From: Acetobacter nitrogenifigens DSM 23921 = NBRC 105050
Lineage (GTDB): Bacteria; Pseudomonadota; Alphaproteobacteria; Acetobacterales; Acetobacteraceae
Direction of reading: 5' to 3'
Assembly: GCF_000429165.1 (NCBI RefSeq)
Contig: NZ_AUBI01000014.1
Location: 1-64,000, forward strand
Length of the DNA stretch: 64,000 nucleotides
Shown here: piece by piece, positions 63,908 through 64,000 of the stretch
Layout: each line of letters begins with the position of its first letter
Position numbering within the stretch: position 1 is the stretch's first letter
Notes under the pieces: generated by a model
What the model was told of the DNA's origin: nothing
Seen by the model: only the letters and a program-made list of their open reading frames with translations
The model's database searches: none
Translations under genes and position numbers: made by a program

Positions 63908-64000
63908 CCATGGGGCGTCTCGTAATTGTCTCAAACCGCGTTCCCGACCCGCACGAACTCGCACAACCGGCTGGCGGCCTGACGGTCGCACTCGCTGACG
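63904..64000 (+). CDS. otsA: Alpha,alpha-trehalose-phosphate synthase OtsA (start only, cut by window end)
   Basis: Only the first ~32 codons are inside the window. From ATG 63910 the product begins MGRLVIVSNRVPDP and continues AGGLTVALAD, the N-terminal nucleotide-sugar motif of OtsA (GT20), which joins UDP-glucose and glucose-6-phosphate. GTG 63904, overlapping the otsB stop, is an in-frame alternative start. Confidence 0.88.
   Translation, partial: MTMGRLVIVSNRVPDPHELAQPAGGLTVALAD

Overview
The window looks like chromosomal DNA of a GC-rich alphaproteobacterium, most likely an acetic acid bacterium (Acetobacteraceae, Rhodospirillales). Reasons: a class I lysyl-tRNA synthetase, an ATP12 F1-assembly chaperone, an NDUFA12-type Complex I protein beside MlaD and DUF2155 genes, an HWE/HisKA_2-kinase phytochrome, a TSCPD protein related to class II ribonucleotide reductase, and an isoquinoline/aldehyde-oxidase-type 2Fe-2S subunit paired with a triheme cytochrome c. 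The family is an inference from gene content. I saw no rRNA, tRNA, CRISPR array, insertion sequence or prophage.

Layout. 1-3780: a short MprF-like gene at the window edge behind lysK. 4215-7330: a DegP protease, a FUSC transporter and a ModE-like regulator. 7419-11116: the osmoregulated periplasmic glucan pair opgG/opgH. 11487-15461: a small secreted protein, then a GDP-D-rhamnose-type cassette (gmd, rmd, glycosyltransferase), followed by about 950 bases of AT-rich DNA without a convincing gene. 16414-24690: a MetF-like enzyme and a flagellar block in which fliK-flgD and flgE-flgK-flgL diverge from a 328-base region carrying a sigma-54-type promoter on each strand and a palindrome between them. 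24857-28326: cytochrome c, 2Fe-2S subunit and an LpoA-like lipoprotein. 28413-38032: rsmI, a degenerate bacteriophytochrome kinase, rarA, an RluA-family synthase, AsmA and ATP12. 38844-45903: a small membrane protein, uvrB, rne and amiC. 45992-48176: mobB, mobA and fdhD (molybdenum cofactor). 48351-58465: mixed metabolic and membrane genes, including an AT-rich orphan gene, and a heptamer tandem repeat. 58661-60589: an NrdJ-derived protein with a small partner. 60792-62863: NDUFA12, MlaD, a small conserved protein and DUF2155. 63146-64000: otsB and the start of otsA.

Themes. Several genes concern the envelope (MprF, DegP, OpgGH, gmd/rmd/GT, LpoA-like, AsmA, AmiC, MlaD). A molybdenum theme recurs (ModE-like regulator, MobA/MobB/FdhD, and an oxidoreductase small subunit whose large subunit is not adjacent). 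The most unusual observations are the NrdJ-like protein that has lost catalytic residues, the phytochrome lacking bilin-binding residues, the paired divergent sigma-54 promoters, the repeat carrying eight E. coli-type Chi octamers, and the truncated MprF behind lysK. Most long antisense open frames are high-GC shadows and were left out.
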